A stretch of 64,000 nucleotides of DNA from UBA952 sp044361535 (GTDB taxonomy: Bacteria > Bacteroidota > Bacteroidia > Flavobacteriales_D > Crocinitomicaceae). Position numbers and translations under genes: made by a program. The stretch is from assembly GCA_044361535.1 (NCBI GenBank), contig JBIKIQ010000004.1, positions 62,001 to 126,000 on the forward strand, read 5' to 3'. Shown here in pieces: positions 46,077 to 54,541 of the stretch (position 1 is the first letter of the stretch; every line of letters begins with the position of its first letter). The notes beneath the pieces were generated by a model that was not told where the DNA came from, made no database searches, and saw nothing but the letters and a program-made list of their open reading frames with translations.

Positions 46077-48224
46077 ATGAAATTTGTTTTACTCTCCTTA
46101 TTTGCTTTATCCTTATCAATTTCGGTATTTTCTCAACAAAATGTTAGTGTTTCAGACGCCCCGGCAACACCGGACCCTACAAGTGTTCTTGATGTAAGCT
46201 CAATAACAAAAGGAATGTTGATTCCACGTATGACAACAATTCAACGAAATGCTATTGTAGGGCCAGCAAATGGCTTATTGGTTTATGATACCGATATAAA
46301 TTGTGTCATGTATTATTCCACAACTTTAACATCTTGGAATTCACTATGTGCTGGATCTACTGCAACAAATTTAATAGCAAATACTACAACTGTTGCTGCA
46401 GGAGTCAATTGTGCATCTGGTGGTGTTCTGCTTCAGCTTGGAAGTGATATAAATACAAACGGAATATTAGATGCAGGTGAAATTTCTTCAAGTCAGTACA
46501 TTTGTAATGGTCAAGCGGGTGCAACTGGACCGGCAGGACCAGCAGGACCAGCAGGGCCAGCGGGGCCAGCGGGGCCAGCAGGTGCCGCAGGAGCAACCGG
46601 ATTAACAGGACCAGCAGGACCTCAAGGACCAATTGGCATAACCGGGCCTCAAGGACCACAGGGACCGGCAGGGAATAATGGAGTTAGCTGTTGGGATGTT
46701 AATGGCAATGGAATCAACGACCCTGCAGAAGACACAAATGGTGACGGTATTTTTAATACTTTAGATTGTTCAGTTGGAATTGTTGGACCAACGGGACCAG
46801 CAGGACCAACGGGTGCTACAGGATTGACAGGGCCAGCGGGACCGGCAGGACCAGCGGGTACTACAGGATTAACGGGACCGGCAGGACCGGCAGGTGCTAC
46901 AGGATTAACAGGACCAGCAGGACCGGCAGGGCCAGCGGGTGCTACAGGATTAACGGGACCAGCAGGACCGGCAGGGCCAGCGGGTGCTACAGGATTAACG
47001 GGACCAGCAGGGCCGACAGGACCAGCGGGTGCTACAGGATTAACAGGACCAGCAGGACCGGCAGGACCAACGGGTACTACAGGATTAACAGGACCAGTAG
47101 GACCAGCAGGACCAGCGGGTGCTACAGGATTAACGGGGCCGGCAGGGCCAGCAGGACCGACGGGTGCTACAGGATTAACGGGGCCAACGGGACCGACGGG
47201 ACCAACAGGACCAGCAGGGCCTACAGGTGTAGCAGGACCAGCAGGACCTACAGGTGCAGCTGGAACAACATGGACACTTACAACGCCAACGGTTAACCCA
47301 ACAGGAACATTAACAGTAAACGGAACAGCCGGTTCAGGTGGTCCTGTGACAACACTTGGTCAATATTGGATTGCAGCTCCAAATACAGCTGGTACAAATG
47401 CCTTAACTGCAACTGGATTCTTAGGTACGAGTACGAGCCAACATATGGATTTAGTTAGTAATAACATAGTTAGAGGTAGATTGAGTAATCTAGGGGAGTT
47501 TTTCATTGGCACAACGACTACTGCTCTACCAGGAGATTTAATGAACGGCCTTAGCAACGCAACATTTCCATGGGCTGTTAATGGATATTCCTCCTTTAAT
47601 GGATCCGGAGTTTATGGAGCAATTCAGGCTGGAAATACGGTTTTTGGTGGTGTACAAGGTGAATCTGGGAGTACAGTAAATGGTGGATTAAATAACTTGA
47701 ATGGCGGGTGTGGCGTCAGAGGAACTACATACAGTTTAACATTAAACGGTGTTAATGGACAACGAGGAGGGGTTGGCGCAAATTCTGGTTGGGGAGGATT
47801 GTTTCAAAGTGATTTAGGATATACCGGTGTTCTTGCCGCAGTTTCTGATAAAAGAGTAAAGAAAAATATTGAAACCATTGGAGAAGCAACAAAATTAATT
47901 ATGAAGTTGCGTGGAGTAACTTATGAGCACAGACTCGATGAAGTACAATTTTCAGATTTAGGACTTAAGCAAGGTTTAAATTACGGTTTTATTGCCCAAG
48001 AGGTTGAAGAGATTTTACCTTCGTTAGTAGTAGAAAAAAATATTCCTCACATTAATAGTAGTCGGCGTCTAAATAATGAAAATAAACCAGCAGAAATATT
48101 AAAAGCAGTAAGCTATATTGAAGTGGTTCCAATCCTTGTTGAAGGTATGAAGGAGCAGCAAAAAATGATTGAAGAATTGAAAGCTGAAATTGAATTATTG
48201 AAGTCAGAATTAAAAAAAGACTAA
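46077..48224 (+). CDS. Collagen-like secreted protein with C-terminal S74 self-processing domain
   Basis: The 715-residue protein has a signal peptide (MKFVLLSLFALSLSISVFSQ) and a start module seen in Bacteroidota tail-fibre-like proteins ('DPTSVLDVSSITKGMLIPRMT', 25-140). Collagen Gly-X-Y tracts occupy about 148-201 and 236-397, split by an acidic insert with 'WDVNGNGINDPAEDTNGDGIF' (about 206-227), which looks like calcium-binding loops. A variable region (400-585) follows. The end (about 588-715) is a peptidase S74 chaperone domain: SDKRVKKNI (Ser590), 'YGFIAQEVEEILPSLV', then a coiled coil. S74 domains trimerise fibres and cut themselves off. No T9SS tail is seen. The T9SS type B gene starts 1 nt after it. 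Confidence 0.9.
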   Translation: MKFVLLSLFALSLSISVFSQQNVSVSDAPATPDPTSVLDVSSITKGMLIPRMTTIQRNAIVGPANGLLVYDTDINCVMYYSTTLTSWNSLCAGSTATNLIANTTTVAAGVNCASGGVLLQLGSDINTNGILDAGEISSSQYICNGQAGATGPAGPAGPAGPAGPAGPAGAAGATGLTGPAGPQGPIGITGPQGPQGPAGNNGVSCWDVNGNGINDPAEDTNGDGIFNTLDCSVGIVGPTGPAGPTGATGLTGPAGPAGPAGTTGLTGPAGPAGATGLTGPAGPAGPAGATGLTGPAGPAGPAGATGLTGPAGPTGPAGATGLTGPAGPAGPTGTTGLTGPVGPAGPAGATGLTGPAGPAGPTGATGLTGPTGPTGPTGPAGPTGVAGPAGPTGAAGTTWTLTTPTVNPTGTLTVNGTAGSGGPVTTLGQYWIAAPNTAGTNALTATGFLGTSTSQHMDLVSNNIVRGRLSNLGEFFIGTTTTALPGDLMNGLSNATFPWAVNGYSSFNGSGVYGAIQAGNTVFGGVQGESGSTVNGGLNNLNGGCGVRGTTYSLTLNGVNGQRGGVGANSGWGGLFQSDLGYTGVLAAVSDKRVKKNIETIGEATKLIMKLRGVTYEHRLDEVQFSDLGLKQGLNYGFIAQEVEEILPSLVVEKNIPHINSSRRLNNENKPAEILKAVSYIEVVPILVEGMKEQQKMIEELKAEIELLKSELKKD
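46812..47207 (+). repeat. Coding 45-bp tandem repeat (nine units)
   Basis: The DNA motif GGT(G/A)CTACAGGATT(A/G)AC recurs at 46812, 46857, 46893, 46938, 46983, 47028, 47073, 47118 and 47163. All steps are 45 bp except one of 36 bp. Each unit codes 15 residues of the type GATGLTGPAGPAGPA. All periods are multiples of 9, so units can be lost or gained without breaking the Gly-X-Y register. Confidence 0.9.
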
Positions 48225-48225
48225 G

Positions 48226-50013
48226 ATGAAAGTTAACTACTTTTACGCTTTCCTTTTTTGTATTGGCAGTTACGTCAACTTTGCCCAAACACTCACGAAT
48301 AATGGAGGTTTCATTACAGCACAACCTGGTTCTTTTATCTATGTAAACGGCAGTGTTGCCAACAATAATACAGGGGTTTTAGCTGTAAATGGCAATGGAA
48401 CACCAACAAGTTCAGAATTGTATGTCACTCAGGATGTAATTAATAATTCAACCATAAATGCAGATGGATATATAAGACTTCTTGGGAACTGGATTGATAA
48501 CGCTATCTTTAATTCCACACTAGGAACCGTATTTTTTGAAGGAGCAAACCAATTTCTAGGAGGAACATCTGTAACTCAATTTTTCAATGTTACCTTAGAT
48601 GGAAGTGGTATTAAAACGCAACAAGTTGATAAAATTGCAAAAGGTACACTTGATTTGAAATTTTTACATTTAAATACTGATTTATATGGTTTTTTCGTTA
48701 CTAATCCAGCATTGAACGCTGTTTTGAGAACAACTGGATTTGTGTCAAGTGCTAATGGAGGTTTTTTAGCAAGAACTACTCAAAATACAGGGATGTACTT
48801 ATTTCCAACAGGTTCAAATGCTAACACAAGTGCAAATATACCCGGATCTGGTACTTTTCGATATAGACCAGTTGAATTAAATCCAGCTAATGCTAACTTA
48901 AATGTATATAGCGTAAGACTTGCTAATTTAGATGCTACCCAAGAAACATATAATCGAAATAGCGCAGAACCAATAATTTGCGAAGCTAACCCAACATTTT
49001 ATCATCAAATTGATAGAATTTCTGGGACAAGTGCTGCAGATATAGGAGTATGTTATGTGCCTGCTGCAGATGGTCAATGGAGTGACCTTGCTCGTTGGAA
49101 TATCACCACGAATGGAATTTGGCAAGATATTCCAGTAGTGACTTTTACGAATATTCCAGGATTTACAAAATCAGTTGCAACAGGTTGGAACAACTTTGGA
49201 GATATTCCTTACATTTTGACAAATTTAAGCCCGGGAACACCAACAATAAATACAGCAGCCATAAATGGTTGTTCACCACTAACTGCTTCTCTTCAAACCA
49301 CAGGTACAGCAGGGGTTACTTACTCATGGTCGTCAAATGGAAATAACTTGGGAACAGGTGCAAATTTGAGTGAAATTTTTACCAATCCAGGATGTTATGA
49401 TATAACCCTAACTGCAGCTGTAGGAAATTGTACTGCAAGTTCAACAGCGACAAGTTTAATATGTGTTGACAACACCCCGTCAGCCGCATTTACAAGCAGT
49501 ACTCTTCAGTTTTCAAGTGGTACAGAAAACATTTCATTCTCTAACAATTCAACAGGCGCAGATAGCTACATGTGGGATTTTGGTAATGGCACTACCTCAA
49601 CATTAACTAATCCGACTGCTTCATATTCCGCAATAAATGGAAATGTGCTTGTAACATTATTTGCCTACACAGATAATGGTTGCGTAGATTCAACAACTAC
49701 AGTAATCAACTATCAAGAGGAAACTATTTTTTATGTTCCAAATTCCTTTACTCCTGATCAAGACGAATATAACCAAACGTGGGGGCCTGTTTTTACCCAA
49801 GGATTTGATCCCTATAATTTTAATTTATACATATTCAACAGATGGGGTGAATTAATTTGGGAAAGCCATGATGCTTCTGCCAGATGGGATGGTACTTACG
49901 GCCCTTGGGCTTCAGATTGTCCTGACGGGATTTACACTTGGAAGATTGATTATAAACCCATTGAAACGGACGATAAAAAGGTGATAACTGGGTTTATTAC
50001 TTTAATTCGTTAA
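48226..50013 (+). CDS. T9SS type B (gliding-motility-associated C-terminal) secreted protein with PKD domain
   Basis: A 595-residue protein with a signal peptide (MKVNYFYAFLFCIGSYVNFAQ). The N-terminal 330 residues are Asn/Thr-rich beta sequence without a family I recognise. An Ig-like module (about 345-415) and a PKD domain (about 425-495, YMWDFGNGTTS) follow. The end (about 502-595) is the T9SS type B sorting domain: FYVPNSFTPDQDEYNQTWGPV, 'FNLYIFNRWGELIWES', 'CPDGIYTWKIDYK'. It is exported by the type IX system and probably cell-surface attached. It starts 1 nt after the collagen-like gene, so they are co-expressed. Its stop abuts that of the convergent barrel gene. Confidence 0.9.
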   Translation: MKVNYFYAFLFCIGSYVNFAQTLTNNGGFITAQPGSFIYVNGSVANNNTGVLAVNGNGTPTSSELYVTQDVINNSTINADGYIRLLGNWIDNAIFNSTLGTVFFEGANQFLGGTSVTQFFNVTLDGSGIKTQQVDKIAKGTLDLKFLHLNTDLYGFFVTNPALNAVLRTTGFVSSANGGFLARTTQNTGMYLFPTGSNANTSANIPGSGTFRYRPVELNPANANLNVYSVRLANLDATQETYNRNSAEPIICEANPTFYHQIDRISGTSAADIGVCYVPAADGQWSDLARWNITTNGIWQDIPVVTFTNIPGFTKSVATGWNNFGDIPYILTNLSPGTPTINTAAINGCSPLTASLQTTGTAGVTYSWSSNGNNLGTGANLSEIFTNPGCYDITLTAAVGNCTASSTATSLICVDNTPSAAFTSSTLQFSSGTENISFSNNSTGADSYMWDFGNGTTSTLTNPTASYSAINGNVLVTLFAYTDNGCVDSTTTVINYQEETIFYVPNSFTPDQDEYNQTWGPVFTQGFDPYNFNLYIFNRWGELIWESHDASARWDGTYGPWASDCPDGIYTWKIDYKPIETDDKKVITGFITLIR

Positions 50014-51678
50014 TCAGAAATAGGAAACGAATCCAATGTGTATTTTCCCCTGATTCAATTGAATCGAATTGCTTAGTTCTTTCCCAAGCGCATAGGTTAC
50101 AGAAAATATCCCTAGTTTTGTTCCGAATGACATGCCTATGCCAAAGCCTAATGGTGAATCATTCTGGTACTTTAATGCCGAATTATCCTCATACCATGCT
50201 TGATTATAAAATGCAAATAACGTAGAATTTTTATCCAATAAAAATCGATATTCCACAAGCCCAGTTAAGAATGATGTAGCAAAAAGTTCTTCTTCATTAA
50301 AACCACGTAATGAATTTAATCCGCCAAAACGCAGACGTTCATTTGCATAAGTAGTATCATTGAAAACCCATTCTAAATTGGCTCCAAACTTTAGGATGTG
50401 TCTTTTTGCTAGAGGCACATATTTTTCAATTATGCATTGACCTTTAGCGGATAGCTCTGATTTTTCCAGACTTCTAACCGAGCGGTTTCCAAGTGCCAAT
50501 TCAACAAACAATAAACTTCCTTTACGTGGGTTAGGAGCGTAATCAAAATTTTTGCGATTTAATGAAAATCCGTAAGAATTAAGCGATGTACTTGTATAAT
50601 TTAACTGTGCCGAGCTTGCGTTTAAAACACTGTTTGACCAAAAAGAATAAAATCCTTTAAGCATGAAGTTATTCTTCAATGAATATGTCACGCCAAAATT
50701 TGATTTGATTTCCAAAAATGAGCTATCTCTTTTATAAAAATTAAACTTTCCATCCAGTCCAAATCTCGTTTTGAATAAATAAGGCACATTAGATTGTATG
50801 AATAAATTTTGAGTTCCGGGTTGAATACTGCGCCAATTCATTTCAAAGAGTTCTGCTCGTTTTAATGCATTTTGAAGCTTTAATTGAAGTTGGCCGGTGA
50901 ATGCCATACGTTGTGTCACAGGGTTTGGCTGAAGGCCAAGAGCACCGTTAACTGAGCTTACAGGCCGTGACTTTAAATACAAATAAACATCAACCTTTTG
51001 GTCATAAAACAGAAGTTCTGTTTTTCGATACTGATCAATAAATGGCAGAAATTCTAATTCTTTATCCATCTCCTTTAGTAAACTCTCATTATAGAATTTC
51101 CCAGATTTTATTCCACTCAAATTATAGATTAATGAAGGTAAAACTGAGGAATCACCTTTTATTACAATGTTTCCCCATTTGAACTTTTCCCCACGATCAA
51201 TGGATATTTTCCCCACCAGTCTTGTCTTATCAGAAAATTTGCAATCTGTTATTTGAATTTTTGCAAAAGGATAGCCATTATTCAGATACAATTCCGAAAT
51301 TGTTTTGAGGTGATTCTTTAATGAATTTCGATTAATTTTTAAATCTTCCTGAGTAAATCCGTTTCTTTTTAGATATACTTTTTCTGAAGAATCTAACACC
51401 AACCTTGCCTCTTGAAACAAAGGTCCAAGGTGAATGACGACATTTCTAACCTGAGCACTTTCCTCATTACTATCGATTGAAAAAAGCAAATATCCTTTTT
51501 CTAGATAAGAATTATGTAAGTCTGAAATATATTTATCTGCAACTTCCTTTGACTTAAATAAGGAATCGGAGATTTTTCTTGTTTTCCACTCATCACTGTA
51601 TGAATATCTTATTCTATACTGCTGCGCATGGCTACTGTAGGTATAGCAGAAGAAAAAAGAAAATAAAAGAAGACGCAT
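50014..51678 (-). CDS. TamA/BamA-like outer-membrane protein
   Basis: The 554-residue protein has a signal peptide (MRLLLFSFFFCYTYSSHAQ), about three POTRA-like segments (25-240; 'LEKGYLLFSIDSNEESAQVRN', 'GEKFKWGNIVIKGDSS') and a barrel (250-554) with 'LRFGGLNSLRGFNEEELFAT', the conserved loop motif of the BamA/TamA superfamily. It is smaller than BamA at 27329 (854 residues), so it is a specialised paralogue, maybe for translocating or inserting particular surface proteins. It follows the M1 peptidase gene by 26 nt. The partner is unknown. Confidence 0.85.
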   Translation of the reverse strand: MRLLLFSFFFCYTYSSHAQQYRIRYSYSDEWKTRKISDSLFKSKEVADKYISDLHNSYLEKGYLLFSIDSNEESAQVRNVVIHLGPLFQEARLVLDSSEKVYLKRNGFTQEDLKINRNSLKNHLKTISELYLNNGYPFAKIQITDCKFSDKTRLVGKISIDRGEKFKWGNIVIKGDSSVLPSLIYNLSGIKSGKFYNESLLKEMDKELEFLPFIDQYRKTELLFYDQKVDVYLYLKSRPVSSVNGALGLQPNPVTQRMAFTGQLQLKLQNALKRAELFEMNWRSIQPGTQNLFIQSNVPYLFKTRFGLDGKFNFYKRDSSFLEIKSNFGVTYSLKNNFMLKGFYSFWSNSVLNASSAQLNYTSTSLNSYGFSLNRKNFDYAPNPRKGSLLFVELALGNRSVRSLEKSELSAKGQCIIEKYVPLAKRHILKFGANLEWVFNDTTYANERLRFGGLNSLRGFNEEELFATSFLTGLVEYRFLLDKNSTLFAFYNQAWYEDNSALKYQNDSPLGFGIGMSFGTKLGIFSVTYALGKELSNSIQLNQGKIHIGFVSYF

Positions 51679-51704
51679 GGTTAATTAACGCCTTTAGTCA
51701 TTAA

Positions 51705-54335
51705 TTATTCTTGCATCATTTGCCCATAAATAGTAGAAAGTCTTTCAAGCTCTTCTATTTCTTTTGAAATAGCTTGTTTTTCAGAAGCACTTTCTGTTTT
51801 TTCTAACTTAAGATTTTCGTCTTCAATTTTCTGAGAAATTATCCCAACGATATATTCAACGATTCGGTCGAAATACAATTGAGTAGAAGAATTTCCTTCT
51901 TTGCGCAAATATTCAAGAATCGTATAGGTTTTCTCGACAACCCTAGAATTTGTATTGTAACATAGATTTAACAATGCTCCTACCACATTTAATTCATCAA
52001 AACCACTAAACTTATTGTTAATAAAAATGGACTCAAAGAACGAAAAATTTGCTTCTGTTCCATGTTGACCAAACACCTCAGATACGGCAACAAGTATTTT
52101 TTCAGACTTTTCTTTTGCAATTAATTCTTCCGCTTTTTTCAATCCTTTTTCTTTGTCAATACTGGACAATTTTGAAAGAGCAGTCACTTGAACAGAATAA
52201 GATTGATCTTTATCTACTCGATCCATATAAATTTCATTTTGCTTCACCTCATCCATATTTTTACTTATGAAAGATAATGCGGCTACACGAACACTTGATT
52301 TTGGGTCATTGGACGCTAAATTTTGAATCTTTTCTTTTGCTTTCTCAAGGTTTGTCCCAGTCAATTTTGCAGTGTTCTCAATGGCTGTTTTACGAATGTT
52401 CCAAAACGGATCATTTAATGCATCAAGAATAATTTGTTGCGAGTTTTTGTCATCCCGGCGTGCTGCATATTTCAATGCTTGAGCGCGAAGTTTATACGTG
52501 TATTCAGGTTGATATTGGTCAAGGAATTGATTAAACGGCTTATCTATATACACAGATCCTAATAAGACTTGATTTGCATCAAAAATAACATTTTTCAAAG
52601 TTCCTGAATACGAAAAAGAAAAAGTTTGATTAGCCTCTGTAATCGTTATTTTTTCTATTCTTTTCCCTTTATCATCATGAATTAAAACGGACACAGGCAA
52701 TTTGTATAAAGGATATTCCGATAATTTTTGTTTTTGCAATACATTAATTTCAACTAAGTTATCTTCCGAATTATTCGTTTGATAAACTTGAAGTACCGGA
52801 TGCCCTTTTCCAAGGAACCATTGATTAAAAAACCAATTTAAATCTTCGCCGCTTACCTCTTCAAAAGCAAGTCTTAAATTATGCACTTCTGCTGCTTTGT
52901 ATTTATTTTGAGTCAGATAGTTATTCAATCCTTTAAAGAAAGCAGCATCGCCTAAGTAATTACGAAGCATATGCAATATTCTTCCTCCTTTGTTGTAAGA
53001 ATGACCATCAAACATATCTTCTTTGTCGTAATAATTATAGTTGATCAAATCATGGTGATTACCGAAAGTAGAATTGTAGTATCCTTTTGCCTCTTCTTCA
53101 GCTTGGTAATTTGCTTCATCCAATCCATAGCGGAATTCATCCCATAAATATTGAGAATAATTCGCAAAAGACTCATTTAAAGGCAAGTTGGCCCATGATT
53201 CACAAGTAACATAATCTCCAAACCAATGGTGAAATAACTCATGTGCAATGGTTGATTGGTCATTTCCATCCAATAATTCACGATCTGTTTTATAGACAAA
53301 ATCTCCAAATATTACAGCTCCGGTATTTTCCATGGCACCTGAAACGTAATCACGAACTACAATTTGATGATACTTATCCCAAGGATATTCAACCCCTAAT
53401 AATTGAGAGAAATGTTTGATCATGGCAGGTGTTTCTCCAAAAATTGCTTTTGCATATTGTTCGTATTTGGGTTCAACGTAATAGTTTACTTCCATTTTAC
53501 TTCCATCTGGTCTTGTGTAGAAATCTTTAACTACCTTAAATTCACCAACGGCCATCATAAATAAATAAGGGGCATGAGCTAAGTCTTGTTTCCAATGATC
53601 TGTTCGTGTTCCATCTGTATTTTTCTTGGATGAAACCAACTTACCGTTTGACAGTGTGGTGTATTTATCATCAACGGTCATGAAAAGTTCTTGCGTTGTT
53701 TTTGCATTTGGTGAATCAATTGTTGGAAACCAAACTGAATTGGCTTCTGTTTCACCTTGTGTCCAAATTTGAGGCATTTTTCCTTTATCTTCACCTTTTG
53801 GATTGATAAAATACAATCCTTTGTCAGAAGTAATAGCGGCGCTTCCTGAAGTAGTTCTCTCGTTTGGTTTAGAAACATATTCAACCATAATAGAATAGTT
53901 TTCAGTTCGTGTATATTTTCTGTCCAGTTTAATATGAATTTGGCTACTATCGTAAGTATAACTCAAACTTTTTCCATTCAAAGAAACGCTCTTAATATCC
54001 ATACCTTTTGCGTCTAAGGTCAAGCTATCTGTGTCATAAAAATGAGGTTTTGCATTTATAGTTGCTTTCCCATTCAAACGCGATTTTGCCCAATCAAAAC
54101 TAACTTCCAGTTTGGTATGAATTAAATCGTTGTACAATGTTCTACTTGGATTATAGTTTTTTACCTCATCTGCTTCAGCTAAACCACTGTAGTATTCGTC
54201 ATCTGGGGATGCATTCATTGTAGCGTATTCTTCCTCAGGGAAACTACTTGCTTCATTGATTGTATATGCGATTTCTTTTTCGTTCTTACATGCAAAAAGT
54301 ATTGCAATCAAGCTAATTATTAGAAGATATTTCAT
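51705..54335 (-). CDS. M1 family aminopeptidase lipoprotein with HEAT-like C-terminus
   Basis: The protein has 876 residues from the ATG at 54335, which gives a proper lipobox (IAILFACKNE); a start at 54353 would add six residues. The M1 core has GAMENTGAVIFGD (exopeptidase motif, about 330) and HELFHH with Zn ligands His365 and His369, and Glu388 in LNESFAN, the HExxH-18-E pattern. After residue about 600 comes an all-helical region with repeated 'NDPFWNIRKTAIENTAKL'-type HEAT motifs. It is an envelope-anchored enzyme that trims N-terminal residues from peptides, suiting a peptide-using lifestyle. It is upstream of the TamA-like gene. Confidence 0.93.
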   Translation of the reverse strand: MKYLLIISLIAILFACKNEKEIAYTINEASSFPEEEYATMNASPDDEYYSGLAEADEVKNYNPSRTLYNDLIHTKLEVSFDWAKSRLNGKATINAKPHFYDTDSLTLDAKGMDIKSVSLNGKSLSYTYDSSQIHIKLDRKYTRTENYSIMVEYVSKPNERTTSGSAAITSDKGLYFINPKGEDKGKMPQIWTQGETEANSVWFPTIDSPNAKTTQELFMTVDDKYTTLSNGKLVSSKKNTDGTRTDHWKQDLAHAPYLFMMAVGEFKVVKDFYTRPDGSKMEVNYYVEPKYEQYAKAIFGETPAMIKHFSQLLGVEYPWDKYHQIVVRDYVSGAMENTGAVIFGDFVYKTDRELLDGNDQSTIAHELFHHWFGDYVTCESWANLPLNESFANYSQYLWDEFRYGLDEANYQAEEEAKGYYNSTFGNHHDLINYNYYDKEDMFDGHSYNKGGRILHMLRNYLGDAAFFKGLNNYLTQNKYKAAEVHNLRLAFEEVSGEDLNWFFNQWFLGKGHPVLQVYQTNNSEDNLVEINVLQKQKLSEYPLYKLPVSVLIHDDKGKRIEKITITEANQTFSFSYSGTLKNVIFDANQVLLGSVYIDKPFNQFLDQYQPEYTYKLRAQALKYAARRDDKNSQQIILDALNDPFWNIRKTAIENTAKLTGTNLEKAKEKIQNLASNDPKSSVRVAALSFISKNMDEVKQNEIYMDRVDKDQSYSVQVTALSKLSSIDKEKGLKKAEELIAKEKSEKILVAVSEVFGQHGTEANFSFFESIFINNKFSGFDELNVVGALLNLCYNTNSRVVEKTYTILEYLRKEGNSSTQLYFDRIVEYIVGIISQKIEDENLKLEKTESASEKQAISKEIEELERLSTIYGQMMQE

Positions 54336-54541
54336 GTGATTTAAATTATTCATTTTTAGTATTGATTTACTTCCTTCTCACGAAAGAATCTATTATAAAA
54401 TTTCGAAGTGTAATATTAGTCAAAATATTTTATTGGACAATTATTCATTATCAAATACCAATAGAAACAAGCTTTAGAATTAACCTCTAAAAAATTCGCA
54501 ATATAATTTCAGTTAAAAAACAGTAAAAATTTCTATGGACT

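Noticed and set aside
46519..47266. Regularly spaced short repeats that could be taken for a CRISPR array
   Set aside because: The repeats have a 45-bp period with near-identical intervening sequence and encode Gly-X-Y collagen in frame; spacers are not unique.
46766..47296. A 176-codon open frame in another register across the collagen region
   Set aside because: It is a shadow produced by the repeat; its product (RTGRTSGCYRIN-like) has no protein-like features, and the collagen frame continues into the S74 domain.
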